Source of the DNA: an uncultured Burkholderiales bacterium
GTDB taxonomy: Bacteria; Pseudomonadota; Gammaproteobacteria; Burkholderiales; Burkholderiaceae
Reading direction: 5' to 3'
Assembly (NCBI GenBank): GCA_937891045.1
Contig: CALBEV010000187.1
Span: 62,001 to 126,000, forward strand
DNA length: 64,000 bases
Within the stretch, counting starts at the first letter, position 1; each line of letters begins with the position of its first letter. The position numbers were made by a program, and so were the translations under genes. Below are positions 28,832 to 38,073 of the stretch, in pieces. Below the pieces are notes generated by a model. That model was not told the origin of the DNA and searched no databases. It saw only the letters and a list, made by a program, of their open reading frames with translations.

Positions 28832-28864
28832 AAAACACTTGGCCCCTTCTCCTGCAGCCAAGTG
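28832..28864 (-). terminator. Intrinsic terminator after nrdB
   Basis: On the minus strand CACTTGGC, a 13-base loop, GCCAAGTG, then TTTTG. Perfect 8-bp stem plus short T-tract, about 115 bases after the nrdB stop. Confidence 0.65.
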
Positions 28865-28865
28865 A

Positions 28866-28899
28866 TTCATGGTGCTGAACCGAGGTTCAACACCATGAA
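28866..28899. other. Long near-perfect hairpin between nrdB and the histone-like gene
   Basis: TTCATGGTGCTGAACC and GGTTCAACACCATGAA form 16-bp arms with one mismatch around a 2-base GA centre. It lies directly upstream of the nrdB terminator hairpin, so the nrdB mRNA would end in two stacked hairpins. It could instead be a protein-binding palindrome serving the histone-like gene. Confidence 0.5.
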
Positions 28900-28978
28900 C
28901 AGGGGTTGTTGTTGACAGACTCAATGCCGAATGACTCAGCGTTTGTGTTTGCCAAAAACAGAATGTTTCCATGCTCGT

Positions 28979-30184
28979 TCAGTCCCAGGACAGAGCGCCA
29001 CCAGTTTGGTACTCGATGACGCGGGTTTCAAAGAAATTGCGTTCTTTTTTCAGGTCGATCATCTCGCTCATCCAAGGGAAGGGGTTCTCTTCGTTGGGGA
29101 ACAAGGCGTCCAATCCAATTTGTGTGGCACGGCGGTTGGCGATGTAACGCAGATAGCCTTTGAACATAGAGGCATTCATGCCCAGAACGCCGCGCGGCAT
29201 GGTGTCCTCGGCATAACGGTACTCGAGCTCAACCGCTTTGTGGAACAGTTCGTTGATGTCGGTCTTGAATTCGGATGTCCACAAATGGGGGTTTTCTAAC
29301 TTGATTTGGTTGATGAGGTCGATGCCGAAATTGCAGTGCATCGACTCATCTCGCAGGATGTATTGGTATTGCTCAGCAGCACCTGTCATTTTGTTTTGAC
29401 GTCCCAAAGCCAAAATTTGGGTGAAGCCCACATAGAAGAACAAACCTTCCATGAGGCACGCAAACACGATCAAAGATTTCAAAAGTGTTTGGTCAGTTTC
29501 GGGTGTGCCTGTGTGGAAATGGGGATTCATGATCGCGTCGATGAACGGGATCAAAAACTCGTCCTTGTCGCGGATGGACTGAACTTCTTGGTAGGCATTG
29601 AAAATTTCAGCTTCGTCCAAGCCCAATGATTCGACGATGTACTGGTAGGCGTGGGTGTGAATGGCTTCTTCAAAGGCTTGGCGCAGCAAGAACTGGCGGC
29701 ATTCGGGCGCCGTGATATGACGGTAAGTGCCCAACACGATGTTGTTGGCGGCCAAAGAATCGGCTGTGACAAAAAAGCCCAGATTGCGTTTGATGATGCG
29801 CCGCTCGTCTTCGGTCAGACCATTGGGGTCTTTCCACAAAGCGATGTCACGGGTCATGTTCACTTCTTGCGGCATCCAATGGTTGGCGCAGGTGGCCAGG
29901 TATTTCTCCCAGGCCCACTTGTATTTGAAAGGCACCAACTGGTTGACATCGGTTCGACCATTGATGATGCGCTTGTCTGCGGCATTGACACGGCGAGCTG
30001 AAGCATTGGAAACAATGGAGGGCGCATCTACAACGGGCGTGTTCACAACAGCGCCGTCATTGAGCACACGGGGTGCTACAGGCAAGGAGGATTCAGTGAG
30101 GGGTGACTGATTCGGGTGACTGTGAAAGCCACCTTGGGTTGCGCTTGGCGCTTGGGGGATTGCTTCTTCTTCCCAGGTCAACAT
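28979..30184 (-). CDS. nrdB: NrdB, class Ia ribonucleotide reductase beta subunit
   Basis: Houses the diiron-tyrosyl radical that starts nucleotide reduction. 401 residues. Ligand and radical region: [13 protein letters not shown] (Asp ligand) and [18 protein letters not shown] (Glu, His ligands and the Tyr in the radical position), later [15 protein letters not shown] and the DESMHCNFG second Glu/His pair. The first 60 residues ([19 protein letters not shown]) are low-complexity. Downstream of nrdA with a 125-bp gap that includes a 7-bp hairpin just after nrdA. Confidence 0.96.
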   Translation of the reverse strand: MLTWEEEAIPQAPSATQGGFHSHPNQSPLTESSLPVAPRVLNDGAVVNTPVVDAPSIVSNASARRVNAADKRIINGRTDVNQLVPFKYKWAWEKYLATCANHWMPQEVNMTRDIALWKDPNGLTEDERRIIKRNLGFFVTADSLAANNIVLGTYRHITAPECRQFLLRQAFEEAIHTHAYQYIVESLGLDEAEIFNAYQEVQSIRDKDEFLIPFIDAIMNPHFHTGTPETDQTLLKSLIVFACLMEGLFFYVGFTQILALGRQNKMTGAAEQYQYILRDESMHCNFGIDLINQIKLENPHLWTSEFKTDINELFHKAVELEYRYAEDTMPRGVLGMNASMFKGYLRYIANRRATQIGLDALFPNEENPFPWMSEMIDLKKERNFFETRVIEYQTGGALSWD

Positions 30185-30286
30185 GACGATGATTCCATTC
30201 TTCTGATTATGGTTGCTTAAAGCTAAAACGCAAAGTGTTCATTCACATCAATGGCTTAGCGTGTTGCTGATTTGCATCGAATACAC

Positions 30287-30303
30287 CAGGGGCTGGGCCC
30301 CTG
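30287..30303 (-). other. Hairpin just after the nrdA stop
   Basis: CAGGGGC, loop, GCCCCTG: a perfect 7-bp G+C stem 7 bases after nrdA on the minus strand, without a T-tract. Likely an mRNA-stability or weak partial terminator element lowering nrdB relative to nrdA; inferred only from structure. The rest of the 30185-30309 gap shows nothing else. Confidence 0.4.
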
Positions 30304-30309
30304 ATGTTC

Positions 30310-33225
30310 TCATTGGCAAGCTTCGCAGGTCGGATCGTCAACGCCACAGAACTTCACATCGGTGGCCGGCGTGCTGGCCATTTGTGCCCGTGCTGCGGCA
30401 GCGGCCATTTCCATAGCGCTCAGGTTGGCTGTTCCACCGGAAGACACTGCATTGTGAGAGCCGGATTGAACCGTGGACTTCTCCACTTGGGTGGCACTGG
30501 TGGTGCGCAGGTAGTAAGTGGTTTTCAAGCCGCGCAACCAAGCCAGTTTGTAGGTGTCGTCGAGTTTTTTACCAGAGGCGCCAGCCATGTAAATGTTCAG
30601 GGACTGGGCTTGGTCGATCCATTTCTGGCGACGAGCGGCTGCTTCAACCAACCATTTGGTTTCCACCTCAAAAGCTGTGGCGTACATGTCTTTCAGGGCC
30701 TGCGGTACCCGATCAATAGGACGCAGGGAACCATCGAAGTGTTTCAGGTCCATGACCATCACATCGTCCCACAGACCCAGACGTTTCAAGTCGCGCACCA
30801 AGTAGGAGTTGATGATGGTGAATTCGCCCGACAAGTTGGACTTGACAGAGAGATTGCCAAAGCAGGGCTCGATCGAGGCGTCCACACCCACAATATTGGA
30901 GATGGTGGCGGTTGGTGCAATGGCCACGCAGTTGGAGTTGCGCATGCCGTCAGCAGCGATTTTTTGACGAAGGGCTTGCCAGTCCAAGGTGGCACTGCGG
31001 TCGACTTCGATGTAGCCGCCTCGCGCTTTTTCCAGCAGGTTCAAGGTGTCCAAAGGCAAGATGCCTTGGTCCCACAAAGAACCTTTGTAAGTGGAGTAGC
31101 GGCCACGCTCACGCGCGAGTTCGGTGGATGCCCAGTAGGCGTAATAGCAAATCGCTTCCATGGAGCGGTCGGCAAATTCAACAGCCGCTTTCGAAGCGTA
31201 AGGAATTTGCTGCTCATACAAACTGTCTTGGAAGGCCATGATGCCCATGCCCACAGGGCGGTGCGCCAGGTTGGAGTCGCGTGCTTTTTTGACCGCGTAG
31301 TAGTTGATGTCGATCACGTTATCCAACATGCGCATAGCCGTGTTGATGGTGCGCTTGAGTTTGTCGTGGTCGAGTTCGGGACCATTGGCGCCGGTTTTCA
31401 GATGGCGTACAAGGTTGATTGAACCCAAGTTACACACTGCTGTCTCTGTGTCGCTGGTGTTGAGCGTGATTTCAGTGCACAGATTGGAGGAGTGCACTAC
31501 GCCGACGTGTTGTTGGGGGGAACGCACATTGCAGGCGTCTTTGAATGTGATCCAAGGATGACCGGTTTCAAACAGCATGGTCAACATCTTGCGCCACAGG
31601 TCAGTGGCCTGCAAAGTTTTGGCTGGCTTGATCAGGCCTTGTTTGGCTTGTGCTTCGTATGCGGTGTAAGCTTTTTCGAATTCAGCACCAAATTTGTCAT
31701 GCAAGTCGGGGGTGTTGGAGGGCGAGAACAAGGTCCACTCACCGTTTTCCATGACGCGTCGCATGAACAGGTCTGGAATCCAATTCGCAGTGTTCATGTC
31801 ATGGGTGCGGCGGCGGTCGTCACCCGTGTTTTTGCGCAGTTCGAGGAATTCTTCGATGTCCAAGTGCCATGTTTCAAGGTAAGTGCAAACCGCACCCTTG
31901 CGTTTACCGCCTTGATTCACCGCCACAGCGGTGTCATTCACCACCTTGAGGAAGGGCACCACGCCTTGTGATTCGCCATTGGTACCTTTGATGTGGCTGC
32001 CCAAAGCGCGTACACGGGTCCAGTCATTGCCCAAGCCACCAGCAAATTTGGACAACAAAGCGTTTTCTTTGATGGATTCGTAGATGCCGTCTAAGTCGTC
32101 GGGCACGGTGGTCAAGTAGCAGCTGGACAGCTGTGGACGTGTTGTGCCGCTGTTGAACAAAGTGGGCGTGCTTGACATGAAGTCGAATGAAGACAGAACT
32201 TCATAGAACTCGATGGCACGTTCTTCGCGGTTGACTTCGTTGAGGGACAAGCCCATGGCCACGCGCATGAAGAAAGATTGGGGCAACTCGATGCGTTGCT
32301 TGCGCACGTGCAAGAAGTAGCGGTCGTACAGCGTTTGCAGGCCCAAATAGTCGAATTGGAAGTCGCGTTCGGGCTTGAGGGCCTTGGCCAAGCGAGGCAG
32401 GTCAAACTGCAACAAACGGGGATCGAGCAGCTCGTTATCCACGCCTTTTTTCAGGAAAGAGGCGAAGGTTTCTTGATAGTGGTTGCCCATTTCTGCCTGG
32501 GTTGCTTCCTTGCCCAACACTTCTTTGGCGATGGAGTACATCAGCAAGCGGGCGGTGGCATAGGTATAGGAAGGTTCTTTTTCAATCAAAGTACGAGCAG
32601 CGAGCACGGACGCTTTGTGGACCTCTTCCATGGGGATGCCGTCGTACAGATTGCGCATGGTTTCGGTGAGGATCGGTGCGGCTTGCACGTCTTGACCCAA
32701 ACCGGCGCAAGCAGCTTCGACCAAGAATTTCAAACGCGCCGTGTCCAAGGCCACACGCTGCCCTTGGTCAATAACGTGCAACACAGGCTCGTTGGTGACT
32801 TGTTGCTCTTTGTGAGTGGCACGTTCTTGGGTGCGGCGTTCGCGGTAGAGCACATAGGCACGGGCCACCTCGTGATGGCTGCCACGCATGAGACCCAACT
32901 CCACTTGGTCTTGCACATCTTCAATGTGGAAAGTGCCGCCGCCTGGACGTGAGCGCAACAAAGCGCGCACCACGGCTTGGGTCAGTTGATCGACGGTTTC
33001 ACGGACACTGGCTGAAGCCGCGCCCTGTGTACCGTGCACAGCCAAAAAGGCTTTCATCATGGCCACAGCAATTTTGGCGGGCTCAAAAGGCACGACCGCG
33101 CCGTTGCGGCGGATGATTTGATAATGACTGAGACTGGCATTCAAAACCGCAGTCTTGGCAGGATCGTTGGCGTAAGAGGGGTCGGCGTAGGTCGTGGAGA
33201 CGGAAGAGGGGGTGGCGATTTGCAT
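30310..33225 (-). CDS. nrdA: NrdA, class Ia ribonucleotide reductase alpha subunit
   Basis: Catalytic subunit reducing ribonucleoside diphosphates to deoxy forms. 971 residues, longer than E. coli NrdA because of an N-terminal tail. The ATP-cone (QIIRRNGAVVPFEPAKIAVAMMKAF, about residues 36-60) indicates allosteric activity control. Active-site region NLCTEITLNTSDTETAVCNLGSINL is split by the usual spacing, and the C-terminal redox tail ends CGVDDPTCEACQ. Controlled by the promoter with two NrdR boxes at 33.32-33.37 kb. Confidence 0.96.
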   Translation of the reverse strand: MQIATPSSVSTTYADPSYANDPAKTAVLNASLSHYQIIRRNGAVVPFEPAKIAVAMMKAFLAVHGTQGAASASVRETVDQLTQAVVRALLRSRPGGGTFHIEDVQDQVELGLMRGSHHEVARAYVLYRERRTQERATHKEQQVTNEPVLHVIDQGQRVALDTARLKFLVEAACAGLGQDVQAAPILTETMRNLYDGIPMEEVHKASVLAARTLIEKEPSYTYATARLLMYSIAKEVLGKEATQAEMGNHYQETFASFLKKGVDNELLDPRLLQFDLPRLAKALKPERDFQFDYLGLQTLYDRYFLHVRKQRIELPQSFFMRVAMGLSLNEVNREERAIEFYEVLSSFDFMSSTPTLFNSGTTRPQLSSCYLTTVPDDLDGIYESIKENALLSKFAGGLGNDWTRVRALGSHIKGTNGESQGVVPFLKVVNDTAVAVNQGGKRKGAVCTYLETWHLDIEEFLELRKNTGDDRRRTHDMNTANWIPDLFMRRVMENGEWTLFSPSNTPDLHDKFGAEFEKAYTAYEAQAKQGLIKPAKTLQATDLWRKMLTMLFETGHPWITFKDACNVRSPQQHVGVVHSSNLCTEITLNTSDTETAVCNLGSINLVRHLKTGANGPELDHDKLKRTINTAMRMLDNVIDINYYAVKKARDSNLAHRPVGMGIMAFQDSLYEQQIPYASKAAVEFADRSMEAICYYAYWASTELARERGRYSTYKGSLWDQGILPLDTLNLLEKARGGYIEVDRSATLDWQALRQKIAADGMRNSNCVAIAPTATISNIVGVDASIEPCFGNLSVKSNLSGEFTIINSYLVRDLKRLGLWDDVMVMDLKHFDGSLRPIDRVPQALKDMYATAFEVETKWLVEAAARRQKWIDQAQSLNIYMAGASGKKLDDTYKLAWLRGLKTTYYLRTTSATQVEKSTVQSGSHNAVSSGGTANLSAMEMAAAAARAQMASTPATDVKFCGVDDPTCEACQ

Positions 33226-33321
33226 CTTTTTATAGGTCCTGTTGGGCTTGAATGCTTTTGTTAACTTCTTTTTGACCGAGGTCCATCTTCAATGTTTGAC
33301 CGCGGGCAATGTGCAAGGGTC

Positions 33322-33369
33322 ACACTATATATGGGGTCTAAACTCTTTTCAACACACTAGCCGTAGTGT
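33322..33369 (-). promoter_or_regulatory. nrdA promoter with two NrdR boxes
   Basis: Box 1 ACACTATATATGGGGT (33322-33337) and box 2 ACACTAGCCGTAGTGT (33354-33369) match the NrdR consensus acaCwATATwGtgt-type palindrome; box 2 has perfect 6-bp outer arms. Their centres are 32 bp apart, the three-turn spacing known for NrdR. A minus-strand sigma-70 promoter lies between and under them: TTGAAA (33347-33352), 17-bp spacer, TATAGT (33324-33329). NrdR would therefore block RNA polymerase directly. nrdR itself is not in the window. The rest of 33226-33470 holds an untranslated leader of about 90 bases and nothing else recognisable. Confidence 0.8.
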
Positions 33370-33470
33370 TTGGCAATTTTTTTACAAAATCGGCTTCAAA
33401 GGCAAACAGTTGGTGAAGACTGTCTGATTTGATGAGATTTGACGCGCCTATTTCGGATGCTGTGGATAAC

Positions 33471-34037
33471 TCATTCGGGAAAATCAGGATGATCCCAACC
33501 CAGTCCATGTTGCAAAAAACCCCACGAAAAACCCGGCCCCGGGTCTTTTTTACGATCAGGTGCGATGTGCTCATGGCCAACTGTGTGTTTCAGTGGGTAA
33601 TGCATGGCCAAAACAGGCAGCAACGAAATCAAACTTTCGTACTGTTCTGGCGTGAAAGTATCGCCATCCAATCCCTCAAGCTCTATACCGATTGAAAAGT
33701 CATTGCAATTAGATCGTCCGGCGTGCTGAGATTCGCCTGCATGCCATGCACGTTGATCGCAACTCACGAATTGAATCAATTCACCACCGCGGCGAATGAA
33801 AAAATGCGCAGACACTTGAACGCCGCGCAAGTGATTGAAATAAGGGTGCCGATCAAAAGCCAATTGATTGGTGAAAAAATCTTGCACATCATGGCCGCCG
33901 TAGACACCTGGCGGCAGGCTGATGGCATGAATTACCACCAAATCAATGGTTGTATCGACTGGGCGCGGGCCAAAGTTGGGTGATTCCAAACGGTGTGCGA
34001 AACGGTACCAACCCTGATGCCAGAACGGGGTCTTCAA
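33471..34037 (-). CDS. ampD: AmpD, 1,6-anhydro-N-acetylmuramyl-L-alanine amidase
   Basis: Cytoplasmic zinc amidase of peptidoglycan recycling, cutting the peptide from anhydro-muropeptides; its product tripeptide feeds Mpl (encoded at 21.2 kb). 188 residues, usual length. Zinc ligands: His in LVVIHAISLPPG, His in the GHEHIAPDRKKDPGPGFSW segment and its Asp; VSAHFFIRRGGELIQFV matches the family core. Overlaps the preceding gene stop by 4 bp. Confidence 0.95.
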   Translation of the reverse strand: MKTPFWHQGWYRFAHRLESPNFGPRPVDTTIDLVVIHAISLPPGVYGGHDVQDFFTNQLAFDRHPYFNHLRGVQVSAHFFIRRGGELIQFVSCDQRAWHAGESQHAGRSNCNDFSIGIELEGLDGDTFTPEQYESLISLLPVLAMHYPLKHTVGHEHIAPDRKKDPGPGFSWGFLQHGLGWDHPDFPE

Positions 34038-34258
34038 GCGTCCCTGCTTTCTTGCAAGTCACGATGTTCCAAGCTGCAGTAGGCGCCTTTCTCGGTGTGA
34101 ACTGCATCAGGGCTGGGCAGATGCAGATCACAATGCAAGCAACGCACCATGGGTTCGGGTTCAGGCTTCGTGGCGTTGGGCGTGTTGTCGATGCGGCGGC
34201 CACGCTTGAACCACCATATCAGCCCGATCACGATGCCCAATATCAGCAGGTATTTCAT
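34034..34258 (-). CDS. PP0621-family small membrane-anchored protein
   Basis: 74 residues: N-terminal membrane helix (YLLILGIVIGLIWWF), a basic linker, and a C-terminal cysteine/histidine motif MVRCLHCDLHLPSPDAV ... YCSLEH that looks like a zinc or metal site. Function unknown. The longer open frame back to 34411 has no family-like sequence and lies inside the upstream gene; ATG 34258 gives a 4-bp ATGA overlap at both ends, placing it in a ccsA-like/PP0621/ampD operon. Confidence 0.8.
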   Translation of the reverse strand: MKYLLILGIVIGLIWWFKRGRRIDNTPNATKPEPEPMVRCLHCDLHLPSPDAVHTEKGAYCSLEHRDLQESRDA

Positions 34259-35067
34259 AAGGTTCGTTGCAAAAGAACTTCCATCACGAAGCGAGATCCT
34301 GCATAGGCCAGTAACAACAAGGCTGAGCCCAAGTAGAGTGTGCGCACAGCCAAGGTGCCGCGCCAACCACGTGCATGTCGGCCCCAAATCAAGAGCAAAA
34401 ACACCACCCAAGCCATGACCGACAAAATGGTTTTATGGTCCCAACGCATGGTTTTGTCAGACCCATAGAGTTGTTCCCCAAACCACCAACCAGCGATCAA
34501 GGTGGCAGACAACAAAAGGAAGCCCAAATGCACAAAACGAAATGTCAGCCGTTCCAGTGTCAACAAGGGCAATCCAGTTGGATCTGTGGCGGCCAGACGC
34601 ATTTGTCGTTCAGCCCGGCTCATCAAACTCGCATGCACCACGGCCGCGGCAAACATCGCGTAGCAGGCCAAACCCAGCAACCAGTGCAAGGGCAACCAAG
34701 CCGAAGCCGAGCTGTGTAGCACTTGTCCGGGAAAGACCAAGGGCACAAGCACAGTCACCAAGCCAATCGATGACAGCATCCAGCGGGTGCGCATTTGCGG
34801 GAACCAATGGTGTTCAGCGGTGTACACCAACAGGACCAGCCAGGTCGTGGCGGACAGCGCGGGGCCGAAACCGAAGCGGGCGGCTTCGTCAGGGGCTGGT
34901 ACCAAGGTGGCCACGACACTCAACCCATGGAACAGGGAGATGACCCACAAGTAATGGCGACTTTGCTGCAGAGACAGTCGGCCGCCAAACAACGCACCCA
35001 AGGTGTAGGCGATCGCAGCGATGAAGCCCCAAAGCAAACTGAAGGAAGATGCGGCCAATACAATCAT
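34255..35067 (-). CDS. CcsA/YpjD-like cytochrome c assembly family protein
   Basis: 270 residues with about eight membrane segments. The heme-handling motif region of the family is seen in GWWFGEQLYGSDKTMRWDHKTILSVMAWVVF, with conserved Trp and His residues; a further His lies in WLPLHWLLGLACYAMF. Probably involved in heme delivery or cytochrome maturation, but standalone proteins of this type next to ffh have no established role. Divergent from ffh (71-bp gap). Confidence 0.82.
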   Translation of the reverse strand: MIVLAASSFSLLWGFIAAIAYTLGALFGGRLSLQQSRHYLWVISLFHGLSVVATLVPAPDEAARFGFGPALSATTWLVLLVYTAEHHWFPQMRTRWMLSSIGLVTVLVPLVFPGQVLHSSASAWLPLHWLLGLACYAMFAAAVVHASLMSRAERQMRLAATDPTGLPLLTLERLTFRFVHLGFLLLSATLIAGWWFGEQLYGSDKTMRWDHKTILSVMAWVVFLLLIWGRHARGWRGTLAVRTLYLGSALLLLAYAGSRFVMEVLLQRTL

Positions 35068-35138
35068 GCTGTCAGTTTAGCGTCTTGCACAAGAAGCTGA
35101 CGTCTATTCCTCGCAACATCCAAACCCTCAGGGAAACC

Positions 35139-36524
35139 ATGGCAACCACCCTCGGCGACAAACTCTCCAAGTTGGTCAAGCAAATCAGTGGCCAAGCCCG
35201 CATCACCGAAGCGAATGTGGCCGACATGCTGCGCGAAGTCCGCATGGCTTTGCTCGAAGCAGACGTGGCACTGCCGGTGGTGCGCGATTTCATCGTCCGC
35301 GTGAAAGACAAAGCCCTGGGCCAAGAAGTCATCAACTCGCTCACGCCTGGCCAAGTCTTGGTCAGCATCGTGCAAAAAGAGTTGGCCGCCACCATGGGCG
35401 AGGGCGTTTCGGACATCAACCTGGCCGCCCAACCGCCGGCTGTCATCCTGATGGCGGGTTTGCAAGGCGCGGGCAAGACCACCACCACCGCCAAACTCGC
35501 CAAGCACCTGATCACCAAGCGAAAGAAAAAAGTCCTGACGGTGTCGGCTGACGTGTACCGCCCCGCTGCCATTGAGCAACTGAAGTCGGTGACGGCCCAG
35601 GCTGGCGCGGAATGGTTCCCCAGCAACCCGAGTCAAAAGCCAGTGGACATCGTGTTGGCCGCGCTGGACTATGCCCGCAAACATTACATCGATGTGCTGT
35701 TGGTGGACACCGCCGGTCGTTTGGCGATTGATGAAGCGCTGATGCAAGAGATCAAGGCTTTGCATGCCGCGGTGAACCCCGTGGAAACCTTGTTCGTGGT
35801 GGACGCCATGCTGGGTCAAGACGCGGTGAACACGGCCAAGGCCTTCAAAGAAGCCTTGCCTCTCACCGGCATTGTGCTGACCAAGATCGATGGCGATTCA
35901 CGCGGTGGCGCGGCCTTGTCGGTGCGGCAGGTCACCGGCGCACCCATCAAATTCGCGGGCACCAGCGAAAAAATCGATGGCTTGGAAGCCTTTGATGCCG
36001 ATCGCCATGCGGGTCGGATTTTGGGCATGGGCGACATCTTGGCTTTGGTGGAGCAAGTCACTGCCAATGTGGACATGGACGCGGCGCAAAAAATGGCGGC
36101 CAAGTTCAAAAGCGGCGATGGTTTTGATCTGAATGATTTCTTGGCGCAAATCCAGCAGATGAAGCAAATGGGTGGTTTGTCCAGCCTGATGGACAAGATG
36201 CCCTCGCAGTTGGCGTCCAAGGCCAAAGACGTGGACTTGAACCGCGCTGAAAAAGACATGATGAAAAAGCAGGGCATCATCCACAGCATGACGCCCCTGG
36301 AGCGGGCCAAGCCCGACTTGATCAAGGCCACCCGCAAACGCCGCATCGCAGCAGGCGCCGGTGTGCAAGTTCAAGAGGTCAACCGCATGCTCAAAGAGTT
36401 TGAGCAGATGCAAGACATGATGAAAAAAATGCGCGGCGGCGGCTTGATGAAGATGATGAAAAAGCTCGGCGGCATGAAAGGCATGCCTGGCATGGGCGGC
36501 GGTTTTCCGGGCCTGCCGCGCTGA
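35139..36524 (+). CDS. ffh: Ffh, signal recognition particle protein (SRP54)
   Basis: GTPase that with 4.5S RNA targets membrane proteins co-translationally. 461 residues: N domain (1-85), G domain with AGLQGAGKTTTTAKLAKHL, DTAGRLAIDEALM and TKIDGDSRGGAALS, and the Met-rich M domain (about 330 to the end, MKKMRGGGLMKMMKKLGGMKG). The ATG at 35139 follows AGGGA; 30 earlier in-frame codons lack similarity. No 4.5S RNA gene is visible nearby. Confidence 0.97.
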   Translation: MATTLGDKLSKLVKQISGQARITEANVADMLREVRMALLEADVALPVVRDFIVRVKDKALGQEVINSLTPGQVLVSIVQKELAATMGEGVSDINLAAQPPAVILMAGLQGAGKTTTTAKLAKHLITKRKKKVLTVSADVYRPAAIEQLKSVTAQAGAEWFPSNPSQKPVDIVLAALDYARKHYIDVLLVDTAGRLAIDEALMQEIKALHAAVNPVETLFVVDAMLGQDAVNTAKAFKEALPLTGIVLTKIDGDSRGGAALSVRQVTGAPIKFAGTSEKIDGLEAFDADRHAGRILGMGDILALVEQVTANVDMDAAQKMAAKFKSGDGFDLNDFLAQIQQMKQMGGLSSLMDKMPSQLASKAKDVDLNRAEKDMMKKQGIIHSMTPLERAKPDLIKATRKRRIAAGAGVQVQEVNRMLKEFEQMQDMMKKMRGGGLMKMMKKLGGMKGMPGMGGGFPGLPR

Positions 36525-36535
36525 GCCGCGCTTTC

Positions 36536-36569
36536 TGAAGCTGACACCCCCAACACTGCGACAGCTTCA
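36536..36569. terminator. Hairpin between convergent ffh and aldehyde dehydrogenase genes
   Basis: TGAAGCTG and CAGCTTCA form an 8-bp stem with an 18-base loop in the 42-bp convergent gap; the right arm includes the stop codon of the aldehyde dehydrogenase. No T-tract in either direction, so terminator function is weakly supported. Confidence 0.3.
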
Positions 36570-38051
36570 AACTGGGCTGTCGATGCGAATCCAGGTGGTT
36601 TTGAGTTCGGTGTATTTGTCGAAAGCGTGCAAAGATTTGTCGCGCCCCACACCGCTTTGCTTGTAGCCGCCAAAAGGCACCGTGATGTCATCCTCGTCGT
36701 ATTGATTGACATGCACCGTGCCCGCCCGCAATGCGCGGGCCACGCCATGGGCGCAGTTGATGTCCCGTGTCCAAATGGACGCTTGCAAACCATAGACATG
36801 GTCGTTGGCCAATTGCACGGCCTCTTGCACATCATTGAAGGCCATCACACTCAGCACCGGCCCAAAAATCTCTTCGCGGGCAATTGTCATGTGCGGGTTG
36901 ACGCCATCGAAGATGGCCGGTTGCACATAAAAACCTCCGCTGTCCACACGCGCTACCTCGCCACCGGCGAGCAAAGCCGCACCTTCTTGGCGGCCCTTGG
37001 CGATGTAGCCCAACACGGTGTCAAGTTGGGTGCGGTCAACGATGGCGCCCATCACCGTGTCGTGCTGCAACGGGTCGGCCGGTTGGTACTGGGGCAGCAA
37101 TTGCAAGGCACGCTCGACAAACGCGTCTTTGATGTGGCGGTGAAGCAGCAAGCGTGAAGGCGCATTGCAGCTTTCACCTTGGTTGAAAAAAATGCTGCCC
37201 ACAGCGGTTTGCACGGCGCGTTCCAAGTCGGGACAGTCGTCCATCACGATGAAGGGGGACTTGCCACCCAATTCGGTCCACGCGCGTTTCAGATTGCTTT
37301 GGCCGGCCATGACGTGGACCTGTTTGCCCACACGGGTCGAGCCGGTGAAGCCAATGCAGTCGACGTCCATGTGCATCGCCAGGGGTGTGCCCGCTTCGGT
37401 CCCAAAACCGGGCACCACGTTCAACACACCGGCTGGCAAGCCCGCTTCCATGGCCAACTCCGCCAAACGCAAAGCGGTGAGTGGGGATTTTTCGCTGGGC
37501 TTGAGCACCACCGAGTTGCCGCAGGCCAAAGCAGGCGCGATCTTCCATGCCGCCATGATCATCGGGTAATTCCAAGGGACGATGGCACCCACCACGCCCA
37601 TGGGTTCGCGGGTGATCAAGGCCAGCGCTTTCGCCGGTGTAGGGGCGATTTCATCGTAAACCTTGTCGATCGCTTCGCCATACCAGCTGATGCAGTTGGC
37701 GGTGCTGTTGACATCCACTTGGGTGGCGTATTGGATGGGCTTGCCCATGTCCAAGGTTTCCAGGAGGGCCAACTCAGAGGCGTTCGCCAAGATCAGATCG
37801 GCCCACTTGATCAGCACCCGTTTGCGCACAGCTGGGGCCAAACCGCTCCACCGTTTGTCTGCAAAGGCACGTCGGGCTGCTTGCACCGCCAGATCGATGT
37901 CGGCTGCATCTGCCCGCGCCACCTCGCACAGCACTTGTCCGTGGACGGGTGAGATGTTGTCAAAGCGGGCACCCGCTTGAGCCCAGCAACGCTGGCCGTT
38001 GATGAAGGCACTGCCATCCGGGGTGGGCGGGTAGGGTGTGGTGGGATTCAT
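36567..38051 (-). CDS. puuC: Aldehyde dehydrogenase, PuuC-like (gamma-glutamyl-aminobutyraldehyde)
   Basis: NAD(P)-dependent oxidation of gamma-glutamyl-gamma-aminobutyraldehyde (or free 4-aminobutyraldehyde) to the acid. 494 residues. Cofactor and catalytic motifs: IVPWNYPMIMAAWKIAPAL, GFTGSTRVGKQV, Glu in WTELGGKSPFIV and the nucleophile Cys in FFNQGESCNAPSR. Last gene of the minus-strand run puuD-puuA-spuC-puuC, so function is assigned from both family and operon; substrate not proven. Confidence 0.85.
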   Translation of the reverse strand: MNPTTPYPPTPDGSAFINGQRCWAQAGARFDNISPVHGQVLCEVARADAADIDLAVQAARRAFADKRWSGLAPAVRKRVLIKWADLILANASELALLETLDMGKPIQYATQVDVNSTANCISWYGEAIDKVYDEIAPTPAKALALITREPMGVVGAIVPWNYPMIMAAWKIAPALACGNSVVLKPSEKSPLTALRLAELAMEAGLPAGVLNVVPGFGTEAGTPLAMHMDVDCIGFTGSTRVGKQVHVMAGQSNLKRAWTELGGKSPFIVMDDCPDLERAVQTAVGSIFFNQGESCNAPSRLLLHRHIKDAFVERALQLLPQYQPADPLQHDTVMGAIVDRTQLDTVLGYIAKGRQEGAALLAGGEVARVDSGGFYVQPAIFDGVNPHMTIAREEIFGPVLSVMAFNDVQEAVQLANDHVYGLQASIWTRDINCAHGVARALRAGTVHVNQYDEDDITVPFGGYKQSGVGRDKSLHAFDKYTELKTTWIRIDSPV

Positions 38052-38073
38052 GGTTTCAAACAGTGTTGTGTAT

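Noticed and set aside
30304..31422. 372-residue plus-strand ORF opposite nrdA
   Set aside because: Antisense shadow; nrdA is unmistakable and the ORF has no motif.
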